Assembly (NCBI GenBank): GCA_021730635.1
Contig: JAJNNC010000003.1
Span: 62,001 to 126,000, forward strand
DNA: 64,000 nt
Direction of reading: 5' to 3'
Origin: Catalimonadaceae bacterium JC749
GTDB lineage: Bacteria > Bacteroidota > Bacteroidia > Cytophagales > Cyclobacteriaceae
The position numbers were made by a program, and so were the translations under genes. Position 1 is the stretch's first letter. Each line of letters opens with the position of its first letter. Positions 7,191 to 15,612 of this stretch are shown here, piece after piece. Below the pieces are notes generated by a model. The model saw nothing but the letters and a program-made list of their open reading frames with translations, was not told the origin of the DNA and did no database searches.

Positions 7191-9062
7191 CTACTGGTAT
7201 CCCTGCGCCTGCAGACTGAACAATTCTGCATACTTACCTCCTTTTTCCAACAACTCCTGGTGTGTACCTATCTCCCGCATCTGCCCGTTTTCCAACACCA
7301 AAATCCGGTCAGCCATGCGAACCGTGGAAAAGCGGTGAGAAATTAATACGGCAGTTTTGCCACGGGTCAGATCAGAGAAACGCTGAAAAACTTCATATTC
7401 CGCCCGGGCATCCAGTGCTGCCGTGGGCTCGTCCAACACCAAAATCTGTGCATCCCGCATATACGCCCGGCTGATGGCTACCTTCTGCCACTCCCCGCCC
7501 GAAAGATTGACGCCATTGGCAAACCGCCGGCCAATCATCTGGTCGTAACCTTTCGGCAGTTTTTGAATGACCCGATCGGCCATACCCCGATAAGCAGCAT
7601 CGTCAATTTTTATGTGATTGTACTGTTCTTCAATGTTGCCCACCGCAATATTGGTGGCTGCCGTCATCTGGTACTGGACAAAATCCTGGAAAATTACCCC
7701 AATTTCTGCCCGTAACTCTTCCGGATTGTATTCTTTCAAATCTACGCCATCCAGCAGTATTCTTCCTTCCGTTGGATCGTATAAACGGGATAGTAACTTA
7801 ATCAAGGTCGTCTTGCCTGCTCCATTCTCTCCTACCAAAGCCAGCTTTTCGCCAGCCTGTAAGGTAAAGTTCAGATGTCGCACTGCCCACTGATTGGTGT
7901 TGGGATAATGAAAGCCTACATCCTCAAAGACAAACCCCTGCCGTATGGGCTTCGGAATAGCGGTGGCCTTTTCTTGTGAAGGAATCAGTGGTTTCATCTC
8001 AAAGAAATCAAAGAAGTCGCGCAGGTATAAGGCCCCTTCCGCCATACTGGAAAACTGATTCAGCACTGATTCGAGCAACCCCCGGAGCCGCATGAATGAG
8101 CCGGAAAGAAAGGTGAGGTCACCAATGCTGAGGGTGCCGTTCACGGTTTGAAAGATGATGATAATATAAGCCCCATAATAACCGGCACTGCCAATAGCGG
8201 CAAATACACTACCCCAACGGGCCCTGGCCACTGCGACCTTCCTGTTAGCCAGGTAATACTTATTGGCCAGGGTAGCGAAATGACTGACCAGAAAGCCGGA
8301 TAAACCAAAGATTTTTACTTCTTTGGCAGTTTCGTCACTAGCCCCAATATAGCGGAAGTAGTCCAGTTCTCTGCGCTCCGGCGTCCACTGGTTGTTCAAC
8401 GAATAGCTCCGCTCATTGAAGTGCGATTCTCCCAGAAAGGCAGGCACCACCGCTACCAGAATGAGCAGGATCAGCCAGGGGCTGAAAGCCACCAATCCAA
8501 TGGACAAAAAGCCAATGGTGATAATATTCTGCATCTGACCCAATACCTGTGTCATCAGAGCCGTCCGGGTCACCGTTTGCCGACGGGCACGTTCCAGCTT
8601 ATCGTAAAAGGCCGCGTCTTCAAACTGGGCCAGATCCAAGGTGCCGGCATGCTTCATGAGACGGACAGAGGTTTCATTGGAAAACTTATCTCCCAACAGG
8701 CTGTCCAGCAGTACCGTAGCCCTGTTGGTGGCATCAGAGATAATCGCCAACCCAAATTCTGCCCCGATCAGCATAAAAAGATAAGACAAGTCTTTGTCAC
8801 CGGTGACATCCGTTAGCCGTACCACTTCGTCGATGATCAACTTACCGAGATACAGCATCGTCACGGGAATAGCCGCCCGAAAGGCTCTTAAGATCACGTT
8901 GGTAATAAACATGGCCGGACTGGTCTGGTAGATGAGCCTGAAAAATTCCGGCAGATTTTTCAGTGCCTGAAACCGCTCCTGCACTGATAAAGGCTGATCC
9001 TTACCCTGGTTGGATGCACTCTTTTTTCTACCATTGCTAAATAAGTGTTGAAATAATGCCAT
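7191..9062 (-). CDS. ABC exporter, fused permease and ATPase (MsbA/ABCB type)
   Basis: A half transporter of about 623 residues. The N-terminal membrane domain (about 45-330) has six hydrophobic segments. The C-terminal nucleotide-binding domain (about 372-615) has Walker A G-E-N-G-A-G-K-T-T near 412, signature L-S-G-G-E-W-Q-K near 520, Walker B I-L-V-L-D-E-P near 542, and a switch His in L-I-S-H-R. It would work as a dimer to export a lipid, peptide or drug, and the substrate is unknown. I chose the ATG at 9062; an upstream TTG at 9074 is possible. It is divergent from a XRE regulator across 79 bases that hold a palindrome, so it is likely the target of that regulator. Confidence 0.88.
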   Translation of the reverse strand: MALFQHLFSNGRKKSASNQGKDQPLSVQERFQALKNLPEFFRLIYQTSPAMFITNVILRAFRAAIPVTMLYLGKLIIDEVVRLTDVTGDKDLSYLFMLIGAEFGLAIISDATNRATVLLDSLLGDKFSNETSVRLMKHAGTLDLAQFEDAAFYDKLERARRQTVTRTALMTQVLGQMQNIITIGFLSIGLVAFSPWLILLILVAVVPAFLGESHFNERSYSLNNQWTPERRELDYFRYIGASDETAKEVKIFGLSGFLVSHFATLANKYYLANRKVAVARARWGSVFAAIGSAGYYGAYIIIIFQTVNGTLSIGDLTFLSGSFMRLRGLLESVLNQFSSMAEGALYLRDFFDFFEMKPLIPSQEKATAIPKPIRQGFVFEDVGFHYPNTNQWAVRHLNFTLQAGEKLALVGENGAGKTTLIKLLSRLYDPTEGRILLDGVDLKEYNPEELRAEIGVIFQDFVQYQMTAATNIAVGNIEEQYNHIKIDDAAYRGMADRVIQKLPKGYDQMIGRRFANGVNLSGGEWQKVAISRAYMRDAQILVLDEPTAALDARAEYEVFQRFSDLTRGKTAVLISHRFSTVRMADRILVLENGQMREIGTHQELLEKGGKYAELFSLQAQGYQ

Positions 9063-9107
9063 TATGCTTGACAAAAGATGATCTGAAACTAATTTTTTTC
9101 TGTATAA

Positions 9108-9126
9108 TTGCTAAATCATTTAGCAA
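9108..9126. promoter_or_regulatory. Perfect 9-1-9 palindrome, probable operator
   Basis: TTGCTAAAT, one C, ATTTAGCAA: a perfect inverted repeat in the short gap between the divergent ABC exporter and XRE regulator genes. It overlaps a TATAAT-like hexamer (9103-9108). Position and symmetry suit a dimeric helix-turn-helix repressor, probably the adjacent one, controlling both genes. Confidence 0.6.
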
Positions 9127-9141
9127 AAAACCGCTTCACCT

Positions 9142-9927
9142 TTGGTTAGTCAGAATATTAAATCGTTAAGAAGAAAATACCACTACACACAGGAGCAGCT
9201 CGCGCAGCAACTGGGTATCAAACGTTCCCTGCTAGGTGCTTATGAAGAAGCACGCGCCAAACCCCGGCTGGAGATTCTGGTCAAAGCGGCAACACTTTTT
9301 AACGTATCTGTTGATCAATTAGTTGCTGAAGACATGAGTCGTCAGGAACCTGTTTCCCAAAGGCATTCGCCCTCCGAAAAACCTCCTTTGCCCGTCCGGT
9401 CAGATACTGTGATCCCTTTGCTGGAACGGGAAGCACAGGCACAGTACTTCTCCCGACGGGAAGATCAGACCTACCTGGCAGGGTTGCCTACGATCTCTTT
9501 GCCTATGGCCAACAGCCAGCACCATACCTACCGGGCTTTTGAAATCACAGATGATGCTATGTGGCCCCTCACCCCAGGTACTATTGTGGTGGGACAACGG
9601 GAAGAAAACCTGCAGGCCCTGGAAGATGGTCTGACCTACATTGTCTGCACCCGGCAAGAGGGGATGATGGCCAGAAGAATTTTCAACCGTATCCAGGAAA
9701 ACGGAAGTCTCCTGCTGCTGCCTGCCAATCCTGCCCATGTTAAAATCACCCTTTCTGTATTGGGCAAGGAGGTGGAAGTCTGGAAAGTTATCTGTTACAT
9801 CAGTCAACAGCTGCCTTTTGCTGAAAAAACTGCCTCATCCGCTCATACACTGGATCTGGCCCAACTAACGGCACTGGTGCTGGAGCTGCAACAGGAAGTG
9901 ATCAAGCTGAAAGAACAAAAAGGGTAA
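9142..9927 (+). CDS. XRE-family regulator with LexA/CI-like C-terminal domain lacking the catalytic serine
   Basis: 261 residues. Residues about 5-60 form an XRE helix-turn-helix (Y-T-Q-E-Q-L-A-Q-Q-L-G-I, then S-L-L-G-A-Y-E-E-A-R). A linker rich in Pro and Ser follows, then a region (about 95-225) resembling the S24/LexA-CI fold: F-E-I-T-D-D-A-M-W-P-L-T-P-G matches the usual D-G-D-S-M-x-P-x-x-x-x-G, but Ala replaces the serine nucleophile, and the lysine position reads M-M-A-R-R. The domain is therefore probably a non-cleaving dimerisation or sensing module. A short coiled coil ends the protein. The only in-frame start after the upstream stop at 9121 is the TTG at 9142. Confidence 0.8.
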   Translation: MVSQNIKSLRRKYHYTQEQLAQQLGIKRSLLGAYEEARAKPRLEILVKAATLFNVSVDQLVAEDMSRQEPVSQRHSPSEKPPLPVRSDTVIPLLEREAQAQYFSRREDQTYLAGLPTISLPMANSQHHTYRAFEITDDAMWPLTPGTIVVGQREENLQALEDGLTYIVCTRQEGMMARRIFNRIQENGSLLLLPANPAHVKITLSVLGKEVEVWKVICYISQQLPFAEKTASSAHTLDLAQLTALVLELQQEVIKLKEQKG

Positions 9928-10064
9928 GCCTTAAGAAATTGGCTCAGGTAGCCACCTCTACCATTCGGGAAGTTTCGGTAGAGAGCTATAAACGGTCACA
10001 CCCGACATTCCTTCTGTGCGGTAGCTCCTTTCTCCTCCTTATCTGCCTGCATTAGCCATATACA

Positions 10065-10092
10065 ATAAAAAAGGATACCCGTAGGTATCCTG
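10065..10092 (-). terminator. Rho-independent terminator after the subtilase gene
   Basis: AGGATACC (10072-10079), loop CGTA, GGTATCCT (10084-10091), preceded on the plus strand by an A run that becomes a U tract in the minus-strand transcript. It lies just beyond the subtilase stop at 10118. Confidence 0.85.
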
Positions 10093-10117
10093 TGATAAAT
10101 AAAAAGCCTGCGGATCA

Positions 10118-11563
10118 TCAATATACCACGGCGTTATAAGCATTCACCTGACCATGCCCTGAGTATGGATCACGACCGGGCTTATATATGTCATCAGCTG
10201 TTTTTTTCAATTCAGCTTCTACCTGGACTGGCGATAGCTCTCCTCCATGCTGACCGATAATAATAGCTGCCACGCCGGAAGCATGGGGGGCGGCCATGCT
10301 CGTTCCCGCACTCCAGTACCAACCGCCGTTGCCAGTGCTGAACACCAGGTCAAATACCCAACATGGATTGGTAATACCGGCTACTGTACAAAGCTCTTCT
10401 CCCGGATAAACGAAATCTCCTCCAGGGGCCGCAAAGTCTATGGTGTTTCCATAATTAGAATAAGAAGCCAAGCGATCAAAATTGGCATTCGAAGGGTCTG
10501 TCGCCCATCCTATTGGAGCAGTGGCAGAGATATTGATCACATGGGCTAAGTCGGAAGGCACATGAACACCACTTTTGTCGGCTTGTCCGTTGATGGCATC
10601 ATTGCCTGCTGAAGCAATGACAGTAGTGCCCTGCTGGTAAGCGTAGGTAACGGCTTTTTGTATCGCATTTTTTAGTGCTGCCACTTCACTGGCGGGAATC
10701 GGAACGATAGAACCATCAGCGTCCAGTACGCCTCCATTCTTAAACAAATACAGTCCCAGACTCATATTGATTACATCGGCATCTACATTAGCGGCATGAA
10801 TAATCCCTTCAATCACATCAGCAAATGATCCGGACCCTTCATCGCCTAAGACTTTTACCAGAATAAGCTGCGCTTCCGGTGCCACGCCAATAATACCAAA
10901 ACCATTATCAGCAGCCGCCACTGTGCCGGCCACATGGGTACCATGGCTGAAAGTATCGTCTTCTCCATATTGAAGTGTTTCACCTTCTACAAAATTGGCA
11001 CTCCTCCCGAAATCAATATTAGCGGCTAAATCCGGATGATCAAGATCAAAACCACCGTCCAGTATGGCCACGCTAACACCCTGACCCCGTTCGCCCGCAT
11101 TCCAGGCTTCCACCGCATCTACGGCATCATGCCCCCATTGTAAGTCAAAAAAGAAGTCATCATCGCCACTGTAAGGCGGGTTTTGATAATCCTCCACCGC
11201 AACATTTTTGGAAGGAGCCGTAAACCGGAATTGAATGTCAGCCATAACCGATTGAATCCCTGAGATTTTTGAAGCTTTTTCAGCAAAAGCTGAACTACCA
11301 GCAGTAACTACTGCCATTCCTACTTCAGGCGTAGCCTGTACCAGAGTACCTCCCATGTCAGCCACTGTTTTTTCCAACCCCTTGGGTAAACTGGTCTTGG
11401 CAAATAAAATATAGCGCTGTCCGCCACTGATAGCACGCCCCTCCGCACTGATGTCTGCATTGATTTTTTCTTGAGAAGCGGTAAAGTCCTCTTCACAGCT
11501 GCCCAGCCCATACAGTAAGCCTGTTATCATCACAAGCCTGCCCAAAAAAGTAAATGCTTTCAT
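10118..11563 (-). CDS. Secreted subtilisin-like serine protease (S8), lipoprotein
   Basis: 481 residues. The signal peptide ends in a lipobox-like L-G-S-C, so the mature protein is probably lipid-anchored. Residues about 50-115 form an inhibitor-I9-like propeptide. The catalytic domain follows, with Asp169 in A-I-L-D-G-G, His207 in S-H-G-T-H-V-A-G, an oxyanion Asn region in I-A-S-A-G-N-D, and the serine in G-T-S-M-A-A-P near residue 420. It ends shortly after the peptidase domain with no extra modules. It would degrade extracellular or periplasmic proteins. It is transcribed alone, from an AT-rich upstream region to a strong terminator. Confidence 0.92.
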   Translation of the reverse strand: MKAFTFLGRLVMITGLLYGLGSCEEDFTASQEKINADISAEGRAISGGQRYILFAKTSLPKGLEKTVADMGGTLVQATPEVGMAVVTAGSSAFAEKASKISGIQSVMADIQFRFTAPSKNVAVEDYQNPPYSGDDDFFFDLQWGHDAVDAVEAWNAGERGQGVSVAILDGGFDLDHPDLAANIDFGRSANFVEGETLQYGEDDTFSHGTHVAGTVAAADNGFGIIGVAPEAQLILVKVLGDEGSGSFADVIEGIIHAANVDADVINMSLGLYLFKNGGVLDADGSIVPIPASEVAALKNAIQKAVTYAYQQGTTVIASAGNDAINGQADKSGVHVPSDLAHVINISATAPIGWATDPSNANFDRLASYSNYGNTIDFAAPGGDFVYPGEELCTVAGITNPCWVFDLVFSTGNGGWYWSAGTSMAAPHASGVAAIIIGQHGGELSPVQVEAELKKTADDIYKPGRDPYSGHGQVNAYNAVVY

Positions 11564-11937
11564 AAAGTTTAGTTAGATTAGTTGAGAAGTTTATTGAAAT
11601 ATTTAACTTCTTCGATATTAAATATTTACCTTTACTTCACCTGCTTAAAAATGATATTTTTTATAAAAATCTTGTTTTTATTATATTATTTAAAATTTAA
11701 TAAATATTTAATACTAGCTCTCTAATCAAATTTATATTTTTCAGTATTACCATATATTAAAAATATTCTCCTGAATTATTATAAATATTTACTTTTTCAT
11801 TTTAATGGGATATGACAGCGGTTATCCCTCTGCCGAGGCTCATAAGGGCAGCACTCTTTGGATAAAATGAAAGAAGGGTTATGACTGAATGTAACACTGA
11901 ATGCAATGGGCCTAATTGAATTCTATACAATAAAGAA
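11564..11937. other. AT-rich intergenic region between divergent secreted-enzyme genes
   Basis: 374 bases with long A/T runs and no open frame of note. It must hold the promoters of the subtilase (minus) and of the endonuclease/exonuclease/phosphatase-family gene (plus). I could not pick out a clear TTG-N-TAnnTTTG promoter. Confidence 0.5.
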
Positions 11938-12744
11938 ATGAAGCAGCCACTTCTTCATCCTTACCTATGGGTCCTGCTATTTGTGAGTATTACCCAATGC
12001 CTGCCACCTGTGTTCTCCCAGGAGATACGGGTGATGAGCTACAACATCCATCATGGGAACCCGCCAGCCCGCCAGGGTGTGATTGACCTGGAAGCTATTG
12101 CGCAGGTAATTACAAAAGAACAGCCCGATCTGGTAGCCTTACAGGAAGTGGATGTCCGTACAGGGCGCTCCGGGCCCTATCACCAGGCAGAAGTGCTCAG
12201 CAAAAAAACGGGTCTGTATGCCTATTTTGCCAAAGCCATTGACTATGATGGGGGTGCATACGGACTGGCTATTTTGTCTCGTTTTCCGATACAGCAACCG
12301 CATACCTACCCCTTGCCCTCCCACCCCGGCACAGGCGGTGAACCCCGAGTGCTGGCCACCGTGCAGGTGGAGCTGCCCAATGGTAGTCCCCTGCTCTTTG
12401 CCTGTACACACCTGGATGCCCAGCAGCGTCCGGAGAGCCGTCATACGCAGATACGGGAAATCAACCGTATTCTCCAGGAAGCCCCTCATCCGGTGATTCT
12501 GGCAGGCGATCTGAACGATACCATCGGCAGTGAGACAATCCGGGTGCTGGACGAACACTTTCAACGTAGCTGTGAGGATTGTGCGCCTACCATTCCTGCT
12601 GACCGGCCTGTCAAAGCCATAGATTTTATTGCTTTCAAACCCCAGGATCACTTTACTGTATTACAGCATCAAACTATTCCGGAAAAGGATGCCTCAGACC
12701 ACTGCCCTGTCTTGTCTGTTTTCAGGCTGAAACAGCAGGAATAA
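11938..12744 (+). CDS. Secreted endonuclease/exonuclease/phosphatase family protein
   Basis: 268 residues with a signal peptide ending near V-F-S-Q. The EEP fold is clear: M-S-Y-N-I-H-H (metal-binding Asn), L-V-A-L-Q-E-V-D (metal-binding Glu), G-L-A-I-L-S-R, T-H-L-D, I-L-A-G-D-L-N-D (catalytic Asp/Asn) and a C-terminal S-D-H-C-P-V. These are all the catalytic positions. It could hydrolyse phosphodiesters or phosphomonoesters (DNA, sphingomyelin-like lipids or sugar phosphates) outside the cell. The sequence does not tell which. Its stop is three bases from the stop of the convergent glycosidase-like gene. Confidence 0.88.
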   Translation: MKQPLLHPYLWVLLFVSITQCLPPVFSQEIRVMSYNIHHGNPPARQGVIDLEAIAQVITKEQPDLVALQEVDVRTGRSGPYHQAEVLSKKTGLYAYFAKAIDYDGGAYGLAILSRFPIQQPHTYPLPSHPGTGGEPRVLATVQVELPNGSPLLFACTHLDAQQRPESRHTQIREINRILQEAPHPVILAGDLNDTIGSETIRVLDEHFQRSCEDCAPTIPADRPVKAIDFIAFKPQDHFTVLQHQTIPEKDASDHCPVLSVFRLKQQE

Positions 12745-12747
12745 TCG

Positions 12748-14901
12748 CTATTTCTCGATAATTAGCCCCTCGAAGGCTTGCAGCTGGTCTAAAGTAAAGG
12801 TCAGGTAACCGTTGTCCCAATCGAAATCCAGGGTCTTCTCCTGTACCATGGAAAAGAGATTGGCAGGCCTGAAATCACACCTTATCCGAAAATTGATATC
12901 CCTGACAGGGAGAGGTTCAAAGTAAGTGTTGCCGCTAAAACCCGTGATATTCACCAGATGCAGCAGCATCCCTTCCACCTCACTTTTACCGAGATTGGCA
13001 GGAATGTTTCGGGTGTAATGCTGTAAGATGACTTCTACCCTGGGGTGAGCATTGGTTTGTATCAGCTGACCGGCTTCGGGAAAGAGCCAGTCGATCAGGT
13101 CCAGCAGAATGTTTTTGTGCTGCTCATACCCATGAATATAATAGAGCCGGCCTAGGTTGATCGGAATTAGCACAGCTTTCCCCTGCTGATGGGTTTTCAT
13201 GCCTACCGCAAAATAGCCGCTGGGCTCGTGCCCGCCAATTTTTTCCGGAGGGCCCGGACGACCCGGTGTGTAGATAGGAAGGGCCATGGTGTCCGCATCA
13301 GCAAAATCGTATAGCCCCAGATTAAACTTCCAGAACAACAGGCTCTGCTCTTTAAAACGTTTGAACAGATTTTTATCCTCCGGATGCAGATAGAAACCGG
13401 CTCCCTCATGCGATTTCTTTTCTATCCTGGCACCAAACATTTCCTGTACATACGCTTCATCGGCAGAAAGGCTCTGGTTGGTGGCGATCAGGGCCGCCCC
13501 GTTTTCACAGGCTTTCCGGAGAACCTGCTGGGCGCCTTCGGAGATCTCAACAATCTGTGGCAGAATAATCAATTTATACTGGTTGATGGCCTCAGCTTGT
13601 TTTTCTATCTGACTGTATTCTATGATGTCGTATGGTAGATGCGATTCTTTCAGCATCAGCTGAATACCCCGGTATTCCTGGGCTTCCTCCCCATGCGGCC
13701 AGTCATCAGGTGAAATCACACAGATTTCTGCCGGAGAGGTATATTTACCAAAATAGGGCTCGTATTTCTGATGAAACGCATACAATTCTTCCCAGGCTTT
13801 GAAGTTCCTTTCGTCTTCATAATCCCGGAAATCACCCATCAGGCTCATATCCAGTCCCGAACCGTTGGCCAGGTTCTCATACAAGCGGATGACCGTCTCT
13901 TCAGGCTCTATGGCATTGTAGCGCGACTGAAAGGAAATCTGCTGAATACTGGCATTGCTCACGACATGATTCGGATAGGAATGCAAGGTATTGTTGACAT
14001 TATCAGAAGCCATATAAGGCCAGTAAGGCAGGCTATTGGTTTGTGTTTCATGCCGGATGATATCTACATATTCATCCATATAGGTACAAATGGCAATCTG
14101 GGGATTTTTGGCCTTCACGGCCGCATGCATCCGCTTCATCCAGTCATCCACCGTATAAGCTTTGAATGCCTGGTATCGGGTATAAGAAGGTTCCTCAGCA
14201 CTTTCCTCTTGGGGTAGTGCCATCCCCTGGCTGAAGGCTTTAAATCGCTGCTGATCGTAAGTGTTCTGATCGACACCAAAATGAGTGCCTTCATAGGCAT
14301 TGCCGGTATGGTAACCCGGCATATTGATAAAAATACCATCGATGTCATACAGGCTGATCACCTCTTCCACTATCTGTATGGATTTCTCCTGCACATAGGG
14401 TGCGTTCACCGAAACCATATACATATCGTCGTTGATGATCCGGTCCCCTTTGGCAGAGATGTAGGCCCAGTCGGGATGTTTCTCAAAAATGCTGCGATGG
14501 ATGCGGCTGAAATCAAAACGGGTAATCACCCTGATGTTCAGGGCATGGCATTTTTCAATGACCTCCTTCAACATATTTTCCTGCATATAAGGATTGGTAT
14601 ACTGAAAATCCAGCCTTGTGGGATAAAAGGCCATGATCCCTCCTCCGTTGATGATCAGCGTATTGACGGAAAAGCGTTGCAGATCTTCTATCAGGGAATC
14701 CACATTAAGCTGTGCCTCATAAGCCGGCAGGTTGGTCTGCATCAACCGGAGGTTGTTGGGTTGCCACCAGGGAAGGGTATCGGGCCATTCGGAGGGGGCA
14801 GCAGGGAGTGTGCGCTCGAAGCCTGCTTCCTGGGCGAAACAACCCAGGCTAACCATGACAGCGAGCAGCATCTGAAGTATAAAGCGTCTCATTGTGTTCA
14901 T
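12748..14901 (-). CDS. Large secreted putative glycoside hydrolase (GHL6-like)
   Basis: About 717 residues from the ATG at 14901, which gives a clean signal peptide (M-R-R-F-I-L-Q-M-L-L-A ending in C-F-A-Q). An upstream start at 14940 is possible but would spoil it. The N-terminal half looks like a TIM barrel of the hypothetical glycosyl hydrolase GHL6 type: I-M-A-F-Y-P-T-R, then I-R-V-I-T-R-F-D-F-S-R, then D-I-D-G-I-F-I-N-M-P. The second half (about 400-560) resembles the GATase-like beta-galactosidase trimerisation domain. The last 150 residues are probably a beta-domain. It is likely a periplasmic glycosidase; the substrate is unknown. It lies apart from the main glycan locus but on the same strand. 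Confidence 0.68.
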   Translation of the reverse strand: MNTMRRFILQMLLAVMVSLGCFAQEAGFERTLPAAPSEWPDTLPWWQPNNLRLMQTNLPAYEAQLNVDSLIEDLQRFSVNTLIINGGGIMAFYPTRLDFQYTNPYMQENMLKEVIEKCHALNIRVITRFDFSRIHRSIFEKHPDWAYISAKGDRIINDDMYMVSVNAPYVQEKSIQIVEEVISLYDIDGIFINMPGYHTGNAYEGTHFGVDQNTYDQQRFKAFSQGMALPQEESAEEPSYTRYQAFKAYTVDDWMKRMHAAVKAKNPQIAICTYMDEYVDIIRHETQTNSLPYWPYMASDNVNNTLHSYPNHVVSNASIQQISFQSRYNAIEPEETVIRLYENLANGSGLDMSLMGDFRDYEDERNFKAWEELYAFHQKYEPYFGKYTSPAEICVISPDDWPHGEEAQEYRGIQLMLKESHLPYDIIEYSQIEKQAEAINQYKLIILPQIVEISEGAQQVLRKACENGAALIATNQSLSADEAYVQEMFGARIEKKSHEGAGFYLHPEDKNLFKRFKEQSLLFWKFNLGLYDFADADTMALPIYTPGRPGPPEKIGGHEPSGYFAVGMKTHQQGKAVLIPINLGRLYYIHGYEQHKNILLDLIDWLFPEAGQLIQTNAHPRVEVILQHYTRNIPANLGKSEVEGMLLHLVNITGFSGNTYFEPLPVRDINFRIRCDFRPANLFSMVQEKTLDFDWDNGYLTFTLDQLQAFEGLIIEK

Positions 14902-15084
14902 AAGGAAAGGTCTGCCAGCCAACCAGGCTATAGCACTCACGAGGTACTTTGAATCAGCCCCGCCTCTCTACAAAGAGGTCATTTTTGTGGCAAATCTTCT
15001 TACGTCCTTTTCAGTAGCGAAGGGAGGTTGGCAATCTCTTTCATTCTATTAAGTTCCTCTGTTAAGTAAGCAAAAATTTGGCAG

Positions 15085-15109
15085 TAAGCTACTATAACTT
15101 TGTAGCTTA
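15085..15109 (+). promoter_or_regulatory. Inverted repeat overlapping a Bacteroidota -7-like box
   Basis: TAAGCTAC (15085-15092) pairs with GTAGCTTA (15102-15109). Inside and overlapping it is TAACTTTG (15095-15102), a full match to the Bacteroidota -7 consensus TAnnTTTG. A TTTG at 15077-15080 would be the -33 element, but the spacing is shorter than usual. It lies upstream of the coiled-coil gene at 15156. Confidence 0.4.
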
Positions 15110-15155
15110 TTTCAATAATTTATTAACTTGAGATAGTTTTAAACCTTATGCCCTT

Positions 15156-15446
15156 ATGGAAAACGATAAAAACCAAGAGGAAAAAATTCAAGCCAAACTC
15201 AAGGAGTTTTATGCCAAAATTCAGGAACTGGAAGCCAAAGCCAAAGAGCTGAGAATGGAACTGGATGTAAAGCTTGATGAACAGATACATGATATGAAAG
15301 AAAAAAACACAAAACTCTACCAGACTTTCGAAGACCTGAAATTTTCCAGTAGCGCTGCTTTCCATGATATCAGAGAAGGTTTTCACAAAGCCACCGATGC
15401 ACTGCATGATGCCATCAAAAAAGCGTCTAATCATTTTAAAGGCTAA
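15156..15446 (+). CDS. Small coiled-coil protein, 96 aa
   Basis: 96 residues, very rich in Lys, Glu and Ala with heptad-like spacing over residues 5-60 (K-L-K-E-F-Y-A-K-I-Q-E-L-E-A-K-A), and a second amphipathic part near the C-terminus (I-R-E-G-F-H-K-A-T-D-A-L-H-D-A-I). No signal peptide or membrane segment. It resembles short cytosolic coiled-coil proteins found widely in Bacteroidota, without a known role. It lies 166 bases upstream of the large P-loop gene and on the same strand, so co-expression is possible. Confidence 0.68.
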   Translation: MENDKNQEEKIQAKLKEFYAKIQELEAKAKELRMELDVKLDEQIHDMKEKNTKLYQTFEDLKFSSSAAFHDIREGFHKATDALHDAIKKASNHFKG

Positions 15447-15612
15447 CGCTACACTGTGGGCGAAGCTTACCCTTACTTGTATAATGCCGTATAAGCACTG
15501 TGTGTTTCTACACCATGCCTTTTATCCCTACCATTGTCAACGATAGGCAGGTTCCATGATCCTGTCTTTTTCTGCCAATACTAAAAAAAGAAGAAGGAGC
15601 TTCAGATCGTAA

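Noticed and set aside
14281-14952. 223-codon plus-strand frame opposite the glycosidase-like gene
   Set aside because: Shadow of a clear secreted enzyme gene; His-rich composition typical of antisense frames.
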